From NCBI GenBank assembly GCA_030267965.1, contig BRYA01000481.1:1-25112 (forward strand): a stretch of DNA of 25,112 bases, given 5' to 3'. The translations under genes and the position numbers were made by a program. The notes beneath the pieces were generated by a model. It made no database searches and was not told where the DNA came from. It was given only the letters and a program-made list of their open reading frames with translations. Shown here in pieces: positions 8,292 through 18,728 of this stretch. The DNA is from Triparma columacea (Eukaryota; Sar; Bolidophyceae; Parmales; Triparmaceae). How positions within the stretch are numbered: the first letter of the stretch is position 1; the number at the start of each line of letters is the position of its first letter.

Positions 8292-10950
8292 ATGGCCCCA
8301 ACCTCTGAGGCTCAGGAGTTCAACACCAATGTGGCTGACAAGGATGAGCGTCAGAGGATTAGACGCGCCAGGTGAGTTGCTCTTACCTCCCCTCCCCCTC
8401 ACTTGACCTTAAATCCCCCTGTGTACCTGCGGGGGGGGATAACACCCAACCCAACCCTAACCGCTTTCCGATAATGCCCCCTTCCCCTCCTTTCCCTCTT
8501 CATCCCCGTACGCTTCACCCCCCTCCAACGCTTATACATTACCCGCTCGCGAAGGGTGGAGGCCCGGAGTCAGAGCAGCCAGGAGCAGACAACTGCAAAG
8601 ATGAGGAATGCTAACAGTAGGGCGGAGGAGAGCAAGGTGAGAGGGGGGGAGGGGGGGGAAGAGGGGGGGCGGATGGGGGAACGCTGCCGGAAGAGATGTT
8701 GACCGTCCCGCCCCAGTAACACCCTTAGCACACATACGCCATTCGCTTATACCCTTACCTCCTCCACTCCACTCACCTCCTCCACTCCACTCACCACAAC
8801 CTCCTCGCCCCCCCCCCCCAGGGTCAGCAGCAGATTGCGAACTCCCTCTCCCACCTCGATAAGAAGAAGTCCTCCGGCATAACCTCCGTGACTGATATTC
8901 GAGTGGCGGCCGACTTCCGCGAGAACCAGCGTCGCATAAACGAGGAGCTCCTCCGTCAGGACCGCCTCCAGCGCCTCCAGGAGGAGGCCGTCCGGTCGGG
9001 GAAGCAGAACGCCGCTGTGGAGATGAAGTGGGCGGAGCTGCTGGACCAGAATATGCCCCAGGAGCTACACAAGGAGATCCTCCAGCAGAAGTCGGCTTGC
9101 GCCCATATCATTGCTAGCAAGGACGGCCTCATCAGGGAGTTCCAGCAGCAGCTCAAGAGCAAGGACGAAGAGTACGTCAAGGCGCTCAAGCAGCAGGCGG
9201 ACGACATCGAGGAGATGCTGACGCGGATGAGGCTGGAATTCAAGGAACTGCAGGAGGAGTACGAGGTCGAGGTGAGGGCCGGGATCCACGCATGTACGAC
9301 AATTCTAAGACCGCTTTTTAACGTCGCTAATGAACGCTACACCGCACTACGTTATCTCCCTTCCGCAGCTTGAGGCCATCGAGGCTGCGTTCCTGAGCGA
9401 GCGTGATGCCCTCCTCAACAACAACAAGGCCTCCATCGACTCCCTGTTTGAGAAGCGGCGCGCCAACGAGCAGGCCTTCATGCAGGCCAAGCAGCAGCGG
9501 GAGGAGAAGTACCAGCAGGAGATCTCGGACCTTCTCGTGAAGGACACGGAGGAGTACAACAAGCTCAAGATCAAGCTGGAGACGGACATACAGACTCTGG
9601 AGCAACAGCTGGAGGAGATGAGGGCGACGTATCAGCTTAACACGGAAAAGGTGAGCGGAAGGAACGACGGGGTAGAGTAGGCTGGAAGTCGCGATGTTGT
9701 TTTAGGTTTATGTGACCCTGTCCGCACTGCACGTCACGTCACGTCTAACGCAACGCTCGAAACAGCTCGAGTACAACTACAGGGTCCTGACGGAGAGGGA
9801 CAACGAGAACACTAGCACCCTGCAGAAGCAGAAGAAGAAGCTCACGAAAATCAAGGACGACCTCTCCAAGATTGTATCCAAGTATCACAAGGACGACGCA
9901 CGCGACCGCAAGAAGAACGAGGACCTGAGCGAGGAGTACAGGAGGATCACGAAGCAGTACAAGGACCTCCAGAGCAAGTTCAGGCATTTTGAGCTGGCAG
10001 ACAACAAGAAGTTCGAGGCTGTCTGGAACATGCACGAGGAAGAGGTGGACCAGTACGTGGAGCAGGCTCTGAAGGCAGACAAGATCGTCAACGAGCAGCT
10101 GCTGGGGTGGACGTGGAGGTCCCCGGACCTGGAGATTGTGAGGAACCCGCTCCTCATGGGGGCGGACGAAGATGGGGATGGGCAGTACACCCTGGAGGAG
10201 CTCGAGGCTCAGAAGCAGAAGCTGAAGGACGAGGAGGAGGCCAAGAAGGTCCACGTCCCGGCGGACAAGATCAGGAGCATCGTCAGCCTGGTGGCTGAGG
10301 AAGCCGGGTTCATACTCGACAAGGGCGTCAAGGCGGCGATCGATAGCCTGCCGCCGGCAGACGCCAGCCTTGCGCAGGCACAGGCGCTGCTCCAGGCCTT
10401 GGGCGTTGAGTCCGAGGCCGACGTGGCCGCCTTGTCGAAGTACTTCTTCGTCGAGGTCAAGAGGGAGAAGGACCCCATGGAGGAGATGACGGAGAACGCG
10501 GAGGGGGGAGAGGGGGGGGATGAGGCGGGGGAGGCGATGGAGAGGCTTCAGAAGCTTATCCAGCCGAACCAGGTTGTGCAGGCGATCAACAAGTTCGTGA
10601 GCGACAGGAAGGGGGACGCAGAGTCCGGCCCCGCAGCCAAGTTCATGCAACAGGTCGAGGGGGAGGGGAAGGAGGCGGCCGAGAAAAAGAAGCCGAGTGA
10701 GGAGAAGATGTTCTGGGACCGCATGGCCAACGTTATATCAGCCTCTAACTGGGGCACTTGGAAGCACCTTGAGGACAGCTTGAAGAGCTACAACGGGCTG
10801 CTGGAGAGCAGGGCAACGGGGATACACAACGTGAACGACCTGTCGGAGCAGAACCAGAAGCTCAAGGAGCTACTCAACCAGTACTTGGGGAGCAGGATCA
10901 ACGAGGAGCTCATTATTCCTCCAACGGACACCATCAAGCTCGGGAAGTAG
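8292..10950 (+). CDS. DRC1: Dynein regulatory complex protein 1
   Basis: Exons 8292-8371, 8555-8636, 8822-9271, 9369-9650 and 9766-10950 join in phase to 692 residues, close to the usual 700-740. DRC1 is a coiled-coil subunit of the nexin-dynein regulatory complex, which links outer doublets and controls dynein in motile flagella. The N-terminal block VTDIRVAADFRENQRR, the long coiled coil, the GWTWRSPDL segment and the C-terminal block (about 625-685, with SEQNQKLKELLNQYL) fit the family. The acceptor at 8554 (GCGAAG) is weak but gives RRARVEARSQSS in phase. The exon 3 acceptor follows a run of twelve Cs. An EF-hand-like loop, DEDGDGQYTLEE, lies at 432-443. It is divergent from the kinase gene and convergent with HDH. 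Confidence 0.92.
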
Positions 10951-10988
10951 TAGTACAATTATGACTGGAAGGGGGGGAACATTTGGGG

Positions 10989-10994
10989 AATAAA
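10989..10994 (+). terminator. Probable polyadenylation signal of DRC1
   Basis: AATAAA lies 39 bases after the DRC1 stop codon (10948-10950), in the 193-base gap between the convergent DRC1 and HDH genes. Whether this organism uses the canonical hexamer is unknown. The rest of the gap is pyrimidine-rich with poly-C stretches. Confidence 0.5.
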
Positions 10995-11143
10995 AGTTGT
11001 CTTGATTTGAGAAAAGAACCAATACATGAAGTTACACGATGCCCCGAAAGCAATCCCCCCTGTCCTCTCCCTCCCTCCCTCCCCCCCCCCTCCCGTTCCT
11101 CTCATTATTTTCGGTGTATTTCTTCTCTCTCCCCCCCCCTTTT

Positions 11144-12711
11144 TTAAAGCCGTTTCTCAGCCGCCCTTGCATGTCCTTCAAGTCCTTCGCATCTCGCCAT
11201 GACCACCGTATCCTCCACCATTTCCTTGCTCCCCTTCGTGTCGTCGATCTTTATCCAAGTCCTGATGCCTAGGAAACTGAAGACGCTAAGGCCACCGGTG
11301 TAACGGCCAGTGCCGCCGGTGGGGAGGGTGTGGTTAGGACCGGCACCGTAGTCACCGAGGACCTCGGCGGCGTTGCGACCGATGAACAGACCGCCGTAAC
11401 ACCTGCATTTCCTCGCGATTTCCTCCTCTCCCTTGCACATGACCTCCAGATGTTCCGGTGCTATAATATCGCTGACCCTCACGCACTCCTCCAAGTCCTT
11501 GCATTCAACCGCAAAGCCGGAGTTGTACGCAGTGATGGCAGTAGCTCTGTTGGGCTCGGGGAGCAGCGTGAGCTGCCTCTCGGTCTCCTCCATGACCTTA
11601 TCAATCGTTGCCCTATCGTCGCTGACGAGTATGGCCCTCGCCACGACGTCATGTTCGCACTGCGCGATAAGGTCCGCAGCCACAGTAGGAACGTCCGCCG
11701 ACCCGTCGCATATCACCAGCACCTCGCTAGGACCCGCCAGCATGTCGATCCCGCAGTGCCCGTTAACCAGGGACTTAGCCGCCGTGACCCACTTGTTACC
11801 TGGGCCGCAGATTATATCGCAGGGGGGTATGGAGGGTGTTTCCCCTTCCCCTGGGACACCGTATGCCATGGCTGCGATAGCCTGGGCACCACCAACGCCG
11901 ATGAAGACGTCAGCGCCCGATACGTACGCCGCGGCTTTGGTTATCTGTGCTGGTTTCGGGCTGGCGAGTACAACGACGTCGCACCCGGCAGCCTTTGCTG
12001 TCGCAGTCGTCATTACGACAGAGGAGGGGAGAGGGTAACGACCGCCGGGGGCGTAGCAGCCGGCGACCCGACAGGCGGTTACGCGGTGGCCGGCGTGACC
12101 GCCGGGGATGGGGACGGAAATGTCTGTTATTGCGGAACGCTGGGCTTGGGCGAAGGAGAAGACACGGGAGTGGATGTTGTCGAGGGAACGACGCTGGTCG
12201 GGGGGGAGGGAATCGTAGGCTGCCTTCTGCTCTGACTTGGGGATTATGTAGGTGGTGGAGGAGGAGGGGATGTCACCGAACTGGAGACCTATCTCCATCA
12301 GGGTGGAGGAACGGGTGGTGGAATCCTTGAGTTTATTTACGATTGCCCGAGATTGTTCCTGAGGGGTTAGGGGGGTGGGGTTAGGGGGGGTGGGGTAGGG
12401 GTAGGGGGGTGTGAAGAGTGAGCGAAGTGAGTTGTCGTGTGTGGAGGAGCGTGTGAAGGAGGGGGTAATTATTCAGCCATTTCTTAGCTTTTTTGCGGTA
12501 AATCCTTGAGTGTGTCTCCTAAATGAGTCTATAACATAAGGGTTACAGCATAACAAAGCGTATCTGTTGTATTTGATGATTAATTTGCCTTGGAGGCTCG
12601 GTGAGTCGTGGTGTGGTTCCATTTTCTCACCAATGCAACAGGATCTACTGGATCCTTATTAGTCATTGAAACCTCAGATGGTTTGATGACGGGAAATGAG
12701 AACGCTGACAT
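11144..12711 (-). CDS. HDH: Histidinol dehydrogenase
   Basis: Exons 12711-12631 (27 codons) and 12358-11144 join at phase 0 through an intron with donor TTG|GTGAGA and acceptor CCCCTCAG. The 431-residue product matches the usual length of about 430. The enzyme oxidises L-histidinol to L-histidine using NAD and zinc, the last step of histidine synthesis. Key residues fall where the E. coli enzyme has them: zinc ligands Q260 and H263 in AQCEHD, D363 in GDYGAGPNHTLPTGG, H423 in EGHARA, and the catalytic pair E329-H330 in APEHLE. Exon 1 ends DPVDPVAL, followed by EQSRAIVNKL, resembling the N-terminus of this family. The frame upstream of 12711 stays open to 12978 with further ATGs, so a longer N-terminus is possible. 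Confidence 0.95.
12359..12415 (+). repeat. G-rich telomere-like tract in the HDH intron
   Basis: Just inside the 3' end of the HDH intron, the + strand carries several GGGGTTAGGGG and GGGGTAGGGG-like stretches. On the coding strand it is a C-rich tract containing CCCCTAACCCC that leads into the acceptor CTCAG. It resembles degenerate telomere repeats and could form a G-quadruplex. It may simply be the poly-C style of polypyrimidine tract seen in other introns of this window. Confidence 0.6.
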
Positions 12712-12967
12712 TTCTTTGCTCGTTAGAATGAGAGGAAATGGATAAAAGAAGATGAGACACAAATGCAGCTCCCTCAGCTCCTTGTTTTTGCCCTGACGAA
12801 ACGAAATGGGACTCAGAAAAGCTTTCCCTCCAACAGTTTGTGAGGAAAAGGAAAGAAAACCCCAACAAATACACGCACGCCCCACATTTCTATCAAACAT
12901 ATACATCAAAGTTGGATTACCCCACACACACACCTCGTCTCCTCCTTTTTTAGTGTCCCCCCGTCCC

Positions 12968-13885
12968 CTAAGCCCCAAGTTCCCTACCTTTCATCCCCAC
13001 AGGGCTCCGAAGTCCCTTCTTCTCCATGCTCATTATCTGGAGGGCAATCTTCGTAGAGCTTAGGTTGGTCCGGCGCGGACGACGCCCCTTCATTAAGGGG
13101 GAGTTCATGGGGGTAGTAGAGGTTGATGATACGTTGGATTTATCCCCCGCTGATTTATCCCCCGCTGCCACTGATTTATCCTCCGTTGTATTATCATCCA
13201 CCGCTGATTCACCACCCTTAATTTGACTATCCTCCCCCTCCCCCTCCTCCCCTAAAACCACATTCTTCTCAACCTCCCCACCCTCCTCCCTCCCTTGATC
13301 ATCCACGTTCCCCCCTTCCTCCCCCTCCATAAGAGCCCCTTCACCCTCCTCCCCCCTCTCCCCCCCCTCCCCCTCCCTCCCCGTCTCACTTTCAGTAATC
13401 ATCCCAACCTCATCCTCCCTCTCCCTTCTCCCTCCCCCTCCAATCCCTTCATCTCTCTCCTCCATCCCTCCTCTCCCCTTAGCCGCAGTGTCTATAATCC
13501 TCTGCTCCATCCTCCTTTTCTCCTCCTCCATAACCTCCATACTTTCCTTAACCCATCCCTCCATAACGTCTTCCCTAAGCACTTCACTGAACAGCTTCAT
13601 CCTATACCTTCCTGGCGGTAACCTTGAAGTCCTCCTGAAGGATGATGTGGTTGCGGTTGTGGGGGCGAGGGATGACGGGAGAGGGGAACTTGAGGAGAGG
13701 GGTGACTGGAGCAATGTCAGGGCGTCGGCTGTTGTCATCTCCTAATAAAAACAAAAGGGAAGAGAGGGGAAGGAAAAAGGGATGAAGGGGGAGGTGGGGG
13801 GTGAGAGACCAAGAACTTCTTACGAGCCGGTGAAGTGGTACGGAATAAAGGGGTCACCCTTCTTGCCTTTATTGTTGTTTCCCAT
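12968..13885 (-). CDS. Unrecognised acidic protein; start overlaps neighbour's end
   Basis: I do not recognise this protein. One model has exon 1 13885-13824 (starting MGNNNKGKKGDPFIPYHFTG, donor TC|GTAAGA, phase 2) joined to exon 2 13634-12968 (acceptor CATCCTTCAG), giving 242 residues. The joined stretch reads HFTGS then RTSRLPPGRYRMKLFSEV, which looks like real conserved protein. The rest is glutamate/glycine-rich low-complexity sequence, then a basic end. In a second model, the exon opens at 13741 after a strong acceptor (TTTTTATTAG) and is the last exon of the upstream gene, entered from the donor at 13901 in phase 0. Both may occur, as alternative first exons. The coding frame 13634-12968 is supported in either case. 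Confidence 0.55.
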
Positions 13886-13886
13886 G

Positions 13887-15111
13887 TTAGGGTTTACTCA
13901 CCTTTCTCTTGACCTCCCCTTGTATCCCTTCGCTCATCATTTCCGCGTACCCCTTCATTCCCATCTTATACTTCAGCCTGCACTCCATAAGCTTCGCCCT
14001 TAGGAGGTTCCTCTTAACCGACATGGAGGGCTTGTTGGTGCGGAGCTGGTGTAGGTCCTTTTTGAGCCTCATTGTTATTATGAGTGACGTCTGGGAAATG
14101 TTCATGGACCGCGCCGACGACGAGACGCCTTTTCCTTTAGATGCTGACGTTGAGCTTCTGGGGCCTTGGACGTGAGGGGTCTTGGGAACTGCCTTCCGAG
14201 CCCGAGCGTTCGGTGAGTTCATCGTGCTGTTATTGTTGTCCTTCTTGTCCTTGTTGTTGTTGTTGTTGTTGTTCCCTTTCCCGTTCTTCCTCCTCTTATT
14301 CTTTGGTGGTCGTGGTTCTATTCTCTTTGTCTTTTCCTCGACCCTTTGTTCGTCTTCCTTCCCCCCCCCCCCCATCAAAGCGAGTGGGGAGGAGGTTAAA
14401 GAAGCAGGGGGCATGGAAGAGGAGAACACGGGGGAGGACGAACGGTGCTTTCGAGGGTCAAACATTAGCTGGCCGGTGGGGGAGGGGACCCGGGTGGGTT
14501 TTAGGCTCTCCAGTGGAGCTGGGAGGGGAGAAGGGGGAGTATTGGTAAGGGGGGTGAGGGGGGTGGTAGACGTTTGGTAAGGTCCGAACGTAACACTTAT
14601 TTGCTAGTCACTTCTTCTCGCTCGCTTCCCTTTCGCTCCTTGCTCGCCCCCCGCTCTCCTTCCCAGCACTCACCTATATCGTCTCTCTTCTCCCCCTTTG
14701 CCCTCGCGTACTTGGGCCCCCTCTGTATCCTACCCCCCATGCTGCTCAGGACCTTATCCAAGTCGAACTCCTCCTCCATCCTCCTCTTCTCCCTCGCCTC
14801 CTCCCTGAGCCTTCTCTCCTCCTTCTCGAGCCATCTCGCCTCCACCTCCTCCCACAGAACCAGCATGCCCTTTATCCTGCCCTCGGTGGTGCGCCGGTAC
14901 TCCCTGTACCAGCGCTGCCAGGTTTTTACGCCACCGATGAAATGACGTACGACGGTGGGGAGGTTGGCGCGCCGGTGCTCCTGGAGGAAGAGGACCATAA
15001 TGTCGACAGCGCGCTGCTTCTGTGCCCTCTTCCACTGCTTAGTCTGAAGAGGGGGGGGGCATAGTGACGAGCGAAGGAAGGAGATGAGACGATGGTTAGT
15101 GTTCGACGCTC

Positions 15112-15151
<40 letters not shown>

Positions 15152-16292
15152 CTTTAACCGTTCCTCTGCCCCCCTCACCTTGCTCTGTATGAATCCCCTA
15201 AGTTTCTTTACGCACTCCCTGTACTTCTTCCCCTTGCTGGGTGCCTTCTTGGCGCTCCAGAGGCCTATTATCTTATTCGCGAGCCGAGCCTCTTTAGACT
15301 GGGCGACGCGGGAGGCCTTGAGGGATTCGAAAGCAGGTTTCATTCGCTGAAGGAGGGGGGGGGTTAATCAACGGCGCATAATTGAGTTATGGCGCACAAT
15401 CAACCAATGGCGCACAATCAGCTCCCTCCTCTCCTCTCCTCTCCTTTCCTCTACTCACCTTTACCCAATCTCCCATCTTGACAATCTCGCACCACATCCT
15501 CGCCCTCTCCACCCTCTCGAGTCTCTCCAGTTCTCTCTCCTTCATCAGCTCCCTCCTTTTTACCTTGGCCTCCATCCCCTCCTTCCTCTTGATAATGAGG
15601 CCTTCAACCTTCTCCTTAGCGTCCTTAATTTTCCTGTCCCTTTCCTCGTACGTTCTCTCCCTCCTCTTCATTACCTCCTCCCTTCTCGCCGTGCCGTCCC
15701 CGCAGGATGCCCTGTTTTGGTATATAATGTTGAAGGCGCTTGAGGACGACCGCCGCACCAGGAGGGAGGAGATGTGCTGGTAGAAGGAGGCGCGCTCCTC
15801 AGGGGAGTGGGTTAGCTTGTCCATGAGGGACTTGAGGTCCTGATACTTCCCAGGTATAGGTTTCCTGAGCTCCGCGCTCGCCTGGTGTAATGCCGTGTCC
15901 ATCCTGTTCCTTAGCAGGTTGCTCTTCTTGGTTAGAGCTAGGAGGTCGTCCTCGGAGGGGGGTGGGAGGGAGGATGTGGAGAGGGGAAGCTTCGTAGGAG
16001 AGGGGGACGCATCACGAAACTGAGTCATGAAGAAACCTTCCCCTTCCCCTGTTAGAGGTGTAGGCATGGCAGCCTTGTCAACCTGCTCCCTTAGTTCCTC
16101 CCCCGTCTTGCTCCTCCTCCTCTGGAAGGTCCTCCCCCTCCCTGCGGGGGGGCGGCCCCGGCCGGGGGGGAGGGGAGAGGTGGTGGAGGTCAAGGTGTTG
16201 CGACGGGCCTCGAAGGTCTGGGCAAAATCTGCGGAATTCAACTTCATTAGGAAACTGGCCTGGAAAGTTCGCCATAATTCGTCGTTGTCCAT
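13887..16292 (-). CDS. Unrecognised basic coiled-coil protein
   Basis: Exons 16292-15459, 15346-15179, 15043-14674 and 14518-13887 (stop TAA) give 667 residues. If the perfect donor AAAG|GTGAGT at 13902/13901 is used instead, the gene continues into 13741-12968 and totals 920. All joins keep phase (0, 0, 1). I do not recognise the family. Visible features are MDNDELWRTFQASFLMKLNS at the start, a proline/arginine-rich stretch, a long charged helix ending WCEIVKMGDWVK, then FIGGVKTWQRWYREYRR, which resembles an IQ-like basic amphipathic helix, a second charged helix, and a serine/asparagine-rich tail containing a seven-asparagine run. A structural role, possibly in the flagellum given its DRC1 and CFAP73 neighbours, is only a guess. 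Confidence 0.72.
15115..15148. repeat. (AT)17 microsatellite in an intron
   Basis: Seventeen AT dinucleotides lie inside the second intron (15178-15044) of the unrecognised coiled-coil gene. The tract is far from the splice signals and its length is likely to vary between individuals or with sequencing slippage. Confidence 0.95.
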
Positions 16293-16740
16293 GAGGGGAG
16301 GAGGGAGGGAGGAGGGAAAGAACAGAAAGAGAGGAGTTTTGGGGAGGTAAGTTGTGAAACCGATGAAGATGTGAGGGAGAAAATTTGGTGGTGAGCAGGT
16401 TAAGGGATGAAAGAAGACGTAGCTTAGGCTTGAGGGGGTGGGTAAGAGTACGGGGAAGGCCGAGGTGGGGGAATGGCCAAGTAGATATGCTGAAAAGGAA
16501 GGGGAAAATCAATTTCCTGGTGAGATCTATCTGATCTATCTACAGGAGCGCAGCCTGCACAAACAAGCCTACCGTTTCATCGATGGTATGTTGAGAAACT
16601 TAGCGGATACACTGCCCCGTGCGTTGACTCGCGCTCCTGTAAATACTTGTCGCGCTAAAAACGCAACGATTCCGAGGGGGTATTCTCAAAATGTAATCAC
16701 AATGTTGTATTTTTTCTATACAATGGGCCCCTTTAAAATC
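16293..16740. other. Intergenic region between two leftward genes
   Basis: This stretch lies between the CFAP73-like stop (16741) and the start of the coiled-coil gene (16292), both on the minus strand. It should contain the downstream gene's promoter and the 3' end of the CFAP73-like transcript. I see no tRNA, repeat or supported open frame in it. Confidence 0.5.
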
Positions 16741-18295
16741 TCAGGCCTTCCCCTTATTGACGTCCTCCTCCCACTCCTTCACTATGGACGAGTAGTCGAT
16801 CATGTACGTTGCGATATCCTCCAAATGTTCCTTCGCCTTCCTCCCCTCCTCCTCCAGCTCGTCCAGGGTAGCTTTCGAGGACTTGGACTCGGAGGAGGGG
16901 TCACCGTAGGTGGGGCCTGAAGAGGAGGACCGCTTTATGTGACGAGCCTGGGTCTCAAAGCGCAGCAGGAGGTTCTCAATGGAGGCGAGCATCTGAGGGG
17001 GGGAGGGGGAGCAAGAGTCAGCGTGCTGATGGTCGGACTTCTGGAAAGTTTCCGGGTGGTCTACAACCTTTCTGGCGGCTTCTTTCCGCCCTCCTCCCCA
17101 CACACACCCCCTCTCCTCCACTTGTCTCTCACCTGTCCCAGCTGCAGCACCTTATCGCTCATGTTCCTAATGCTCGAGTCTACGTTGTTCTGAGCCCCCA
17201 GCGTCTCCACCGCGCACTGCTCAAGGTTCTTCTGGAGAGTCGCGATCTCGTTGTTGCGGTTCAGGACCTCGTTGGCGCGCTCCTTCTTGAACTGACCGTA
17301 CGACACCCTCTTGGACTAAGGGAGGAGTAGTGGGAATTTGCGCGCTGGTTAGATCGCAAGATTACTGTGTTGAACGCCGTCTGTCTATGTTTGTATATAC
17401 CCTACCGCCGTCTATCTATGTTTGTATATACCCTACCCCCGCCTACCCACCCCCTCAAAAGCTCACCTCGTTCTCCTTGTCATGCTGCATCTGCCTCTTT
17501 GTCAGGTCCTCGTTGGCGTCCCTCAAGGTCTTGTACCTGTTGAGGAGGTCCTGCACCTCCGGGAAGTCCTCGGTTCCCTGCGTCTGCACGTGCTCCACCA
17601 CTGAGTAAAGGAACGACTGGTACTTTACGTGCTTGGAAACTTGCTCCTTTAGGGCTTTCTCCTCCTCCATCTTCTGGTAGAACTGCTGCTTGAGCTTCTT
17701 GATCTCGGCCTCCTTGATCTCGCGCTGCTTCTTCTCGTCGGCCGCCCTCTTGATGGCGCGATTGCGCTTGGACTCGTTCTCTTGAAGGAACTTGTTGAAC
17801 TTTATTAAAGATTCTTGCAGCTCGAGGTCCTGGTGAGAGAGAGGAGAGGTGTGGGGGTGGGGGAGGATGAGAAATGGAGAACAGGGTGCCGCCGCGCTGG
17901 TGCCCTCGGGCGCCGCGCTAGAGTGTTCCTTTCCTTCCTAAAATTCTCCTCAACGCCCCTTCCCCCTTCCTTCCTACCCCACCCTCCCATACACACAACA
18001 ATTGTAACCCCCCAACTCGACCCCCTTCCCCCCTCACTCCCCACCGCTTCCCAACCCCTTCCCCACCCGCCGCCCTCCAACCCACCTGCTTCCTCAGCGT
18101 TTCCTCCCTCCTCCTAAAAGCGTCCTCCCTCCTCGCAAACTCCTCCTTCTGTGCATCCAGAGCCTCCTGAACCTCAAACATCTGCCTCCGCTTCTCGAGC
18201 AATCGGGTGGCGGGGGATACATGGTCGAGGGTGAGCGTCTGAGGGAGGGACCGGTTCCGGCCACCGTACGTTGAGAGGAACTCTGAATTAGACAT
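16741..18295 (-). CDS. CFAP73: CFAP73/CCDC42-like axonemal coiled-coil protein
   Basis: Exons 18295-18086, 17829-17467, 17315-17133 and 16992-16741 join in phase 0 to 335 residues, close to the 300-320 of the family. The block RLLEKRRQMFEVQEALDAQK, then LQESLIKFNKFLQENESKRN and EVQDLLNRYKTLRDANEDL, are the pattern of the DUF4200 coiled-coil family that includes CFAP73 (Chlamydomonas MIA2/FAP73) and CCDC42. CFAP73 works with CFAP100 in the modifier-of-inner-arms complex, which tethers inner dynein arms near the dynein regulatory complex. Whether this copy is CFAP73 or CCDC42 proper cannot be settled by eye. Donors are GTGAG or GTGGG; the last acceptor follows a C-rich tract. It is divergent from the gene at 18729. 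Confidence 0.85.
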
Positions 18296-18728
18296 GGGAA
18301 AGGGTTGGGTTCGGGGGACCGGGGGGGGGGAAGGTTTGGAGGAAAGAAAAGCGTAAGCGGGGAAATTAGGATCTGCAGGGGTAGAGAATGAGGAGAAGGT
18401 CGCAGGAGGGTAATGCGATGCAATATAAAGACGTCAGTAATGAGTTAGGTGGGGTCAAGATTAACCCTCGTTAACAGCTTTGGAGGCTTTGGAGTTTTGG
18501 TTGGCCTGCTTTGGGCATTCTCCTCAATCTCTCTGTCTCTCGCTCTCCTCCTTCTGAAGTTATCTCCTTTGTCTCTGGGTTTTGTCTATCTCTAATATCT
18601 CGTTAGGTCCAACCTTTATCACTATATCGTCTCTGTGAGGTTCATTTACAGTTCCAAACAACGTTCCTTTCGGGTTGTGCTGCTCAAATTGTGCCTGTTA
18701 CAGCTCGTGAAAGACAAACTCAGTAGCT
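18296..18728. promoter_or_regulatory. Divergent promoter region
   Basis: These 433 bases separate the CFAP73-like start (18295, minus) from the start of the lysine-rich gene (18729, plus), so promoters and leaders of both genes lie here. Composition changes from G-rich next to the CFAP73-like gene to T-rich toward 18729. I see no clear TATA box or repeated motif. Confidence 0.45.

Noticed and set aside
9745..10650. Open frame of 301 codons on the minus strand
   Set aside because: Antisense to the well supported last exon of DRC1; its leucine/valine richness is the mirror of lysine/glutamate codons.
11330..12235. Open frame of 301 codons on the plus strand
   Set aside because: Antisense to the histidinol dehydrogenase exon, whose catalytic residues are all recognisable.
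16540..16680. Possible tRNA in the 16.3-16.7 kb gap
   Set aside because: No cloverleaf with a T-loop GTTCRANYC pattern and matched acceptor stem could be found by eye.
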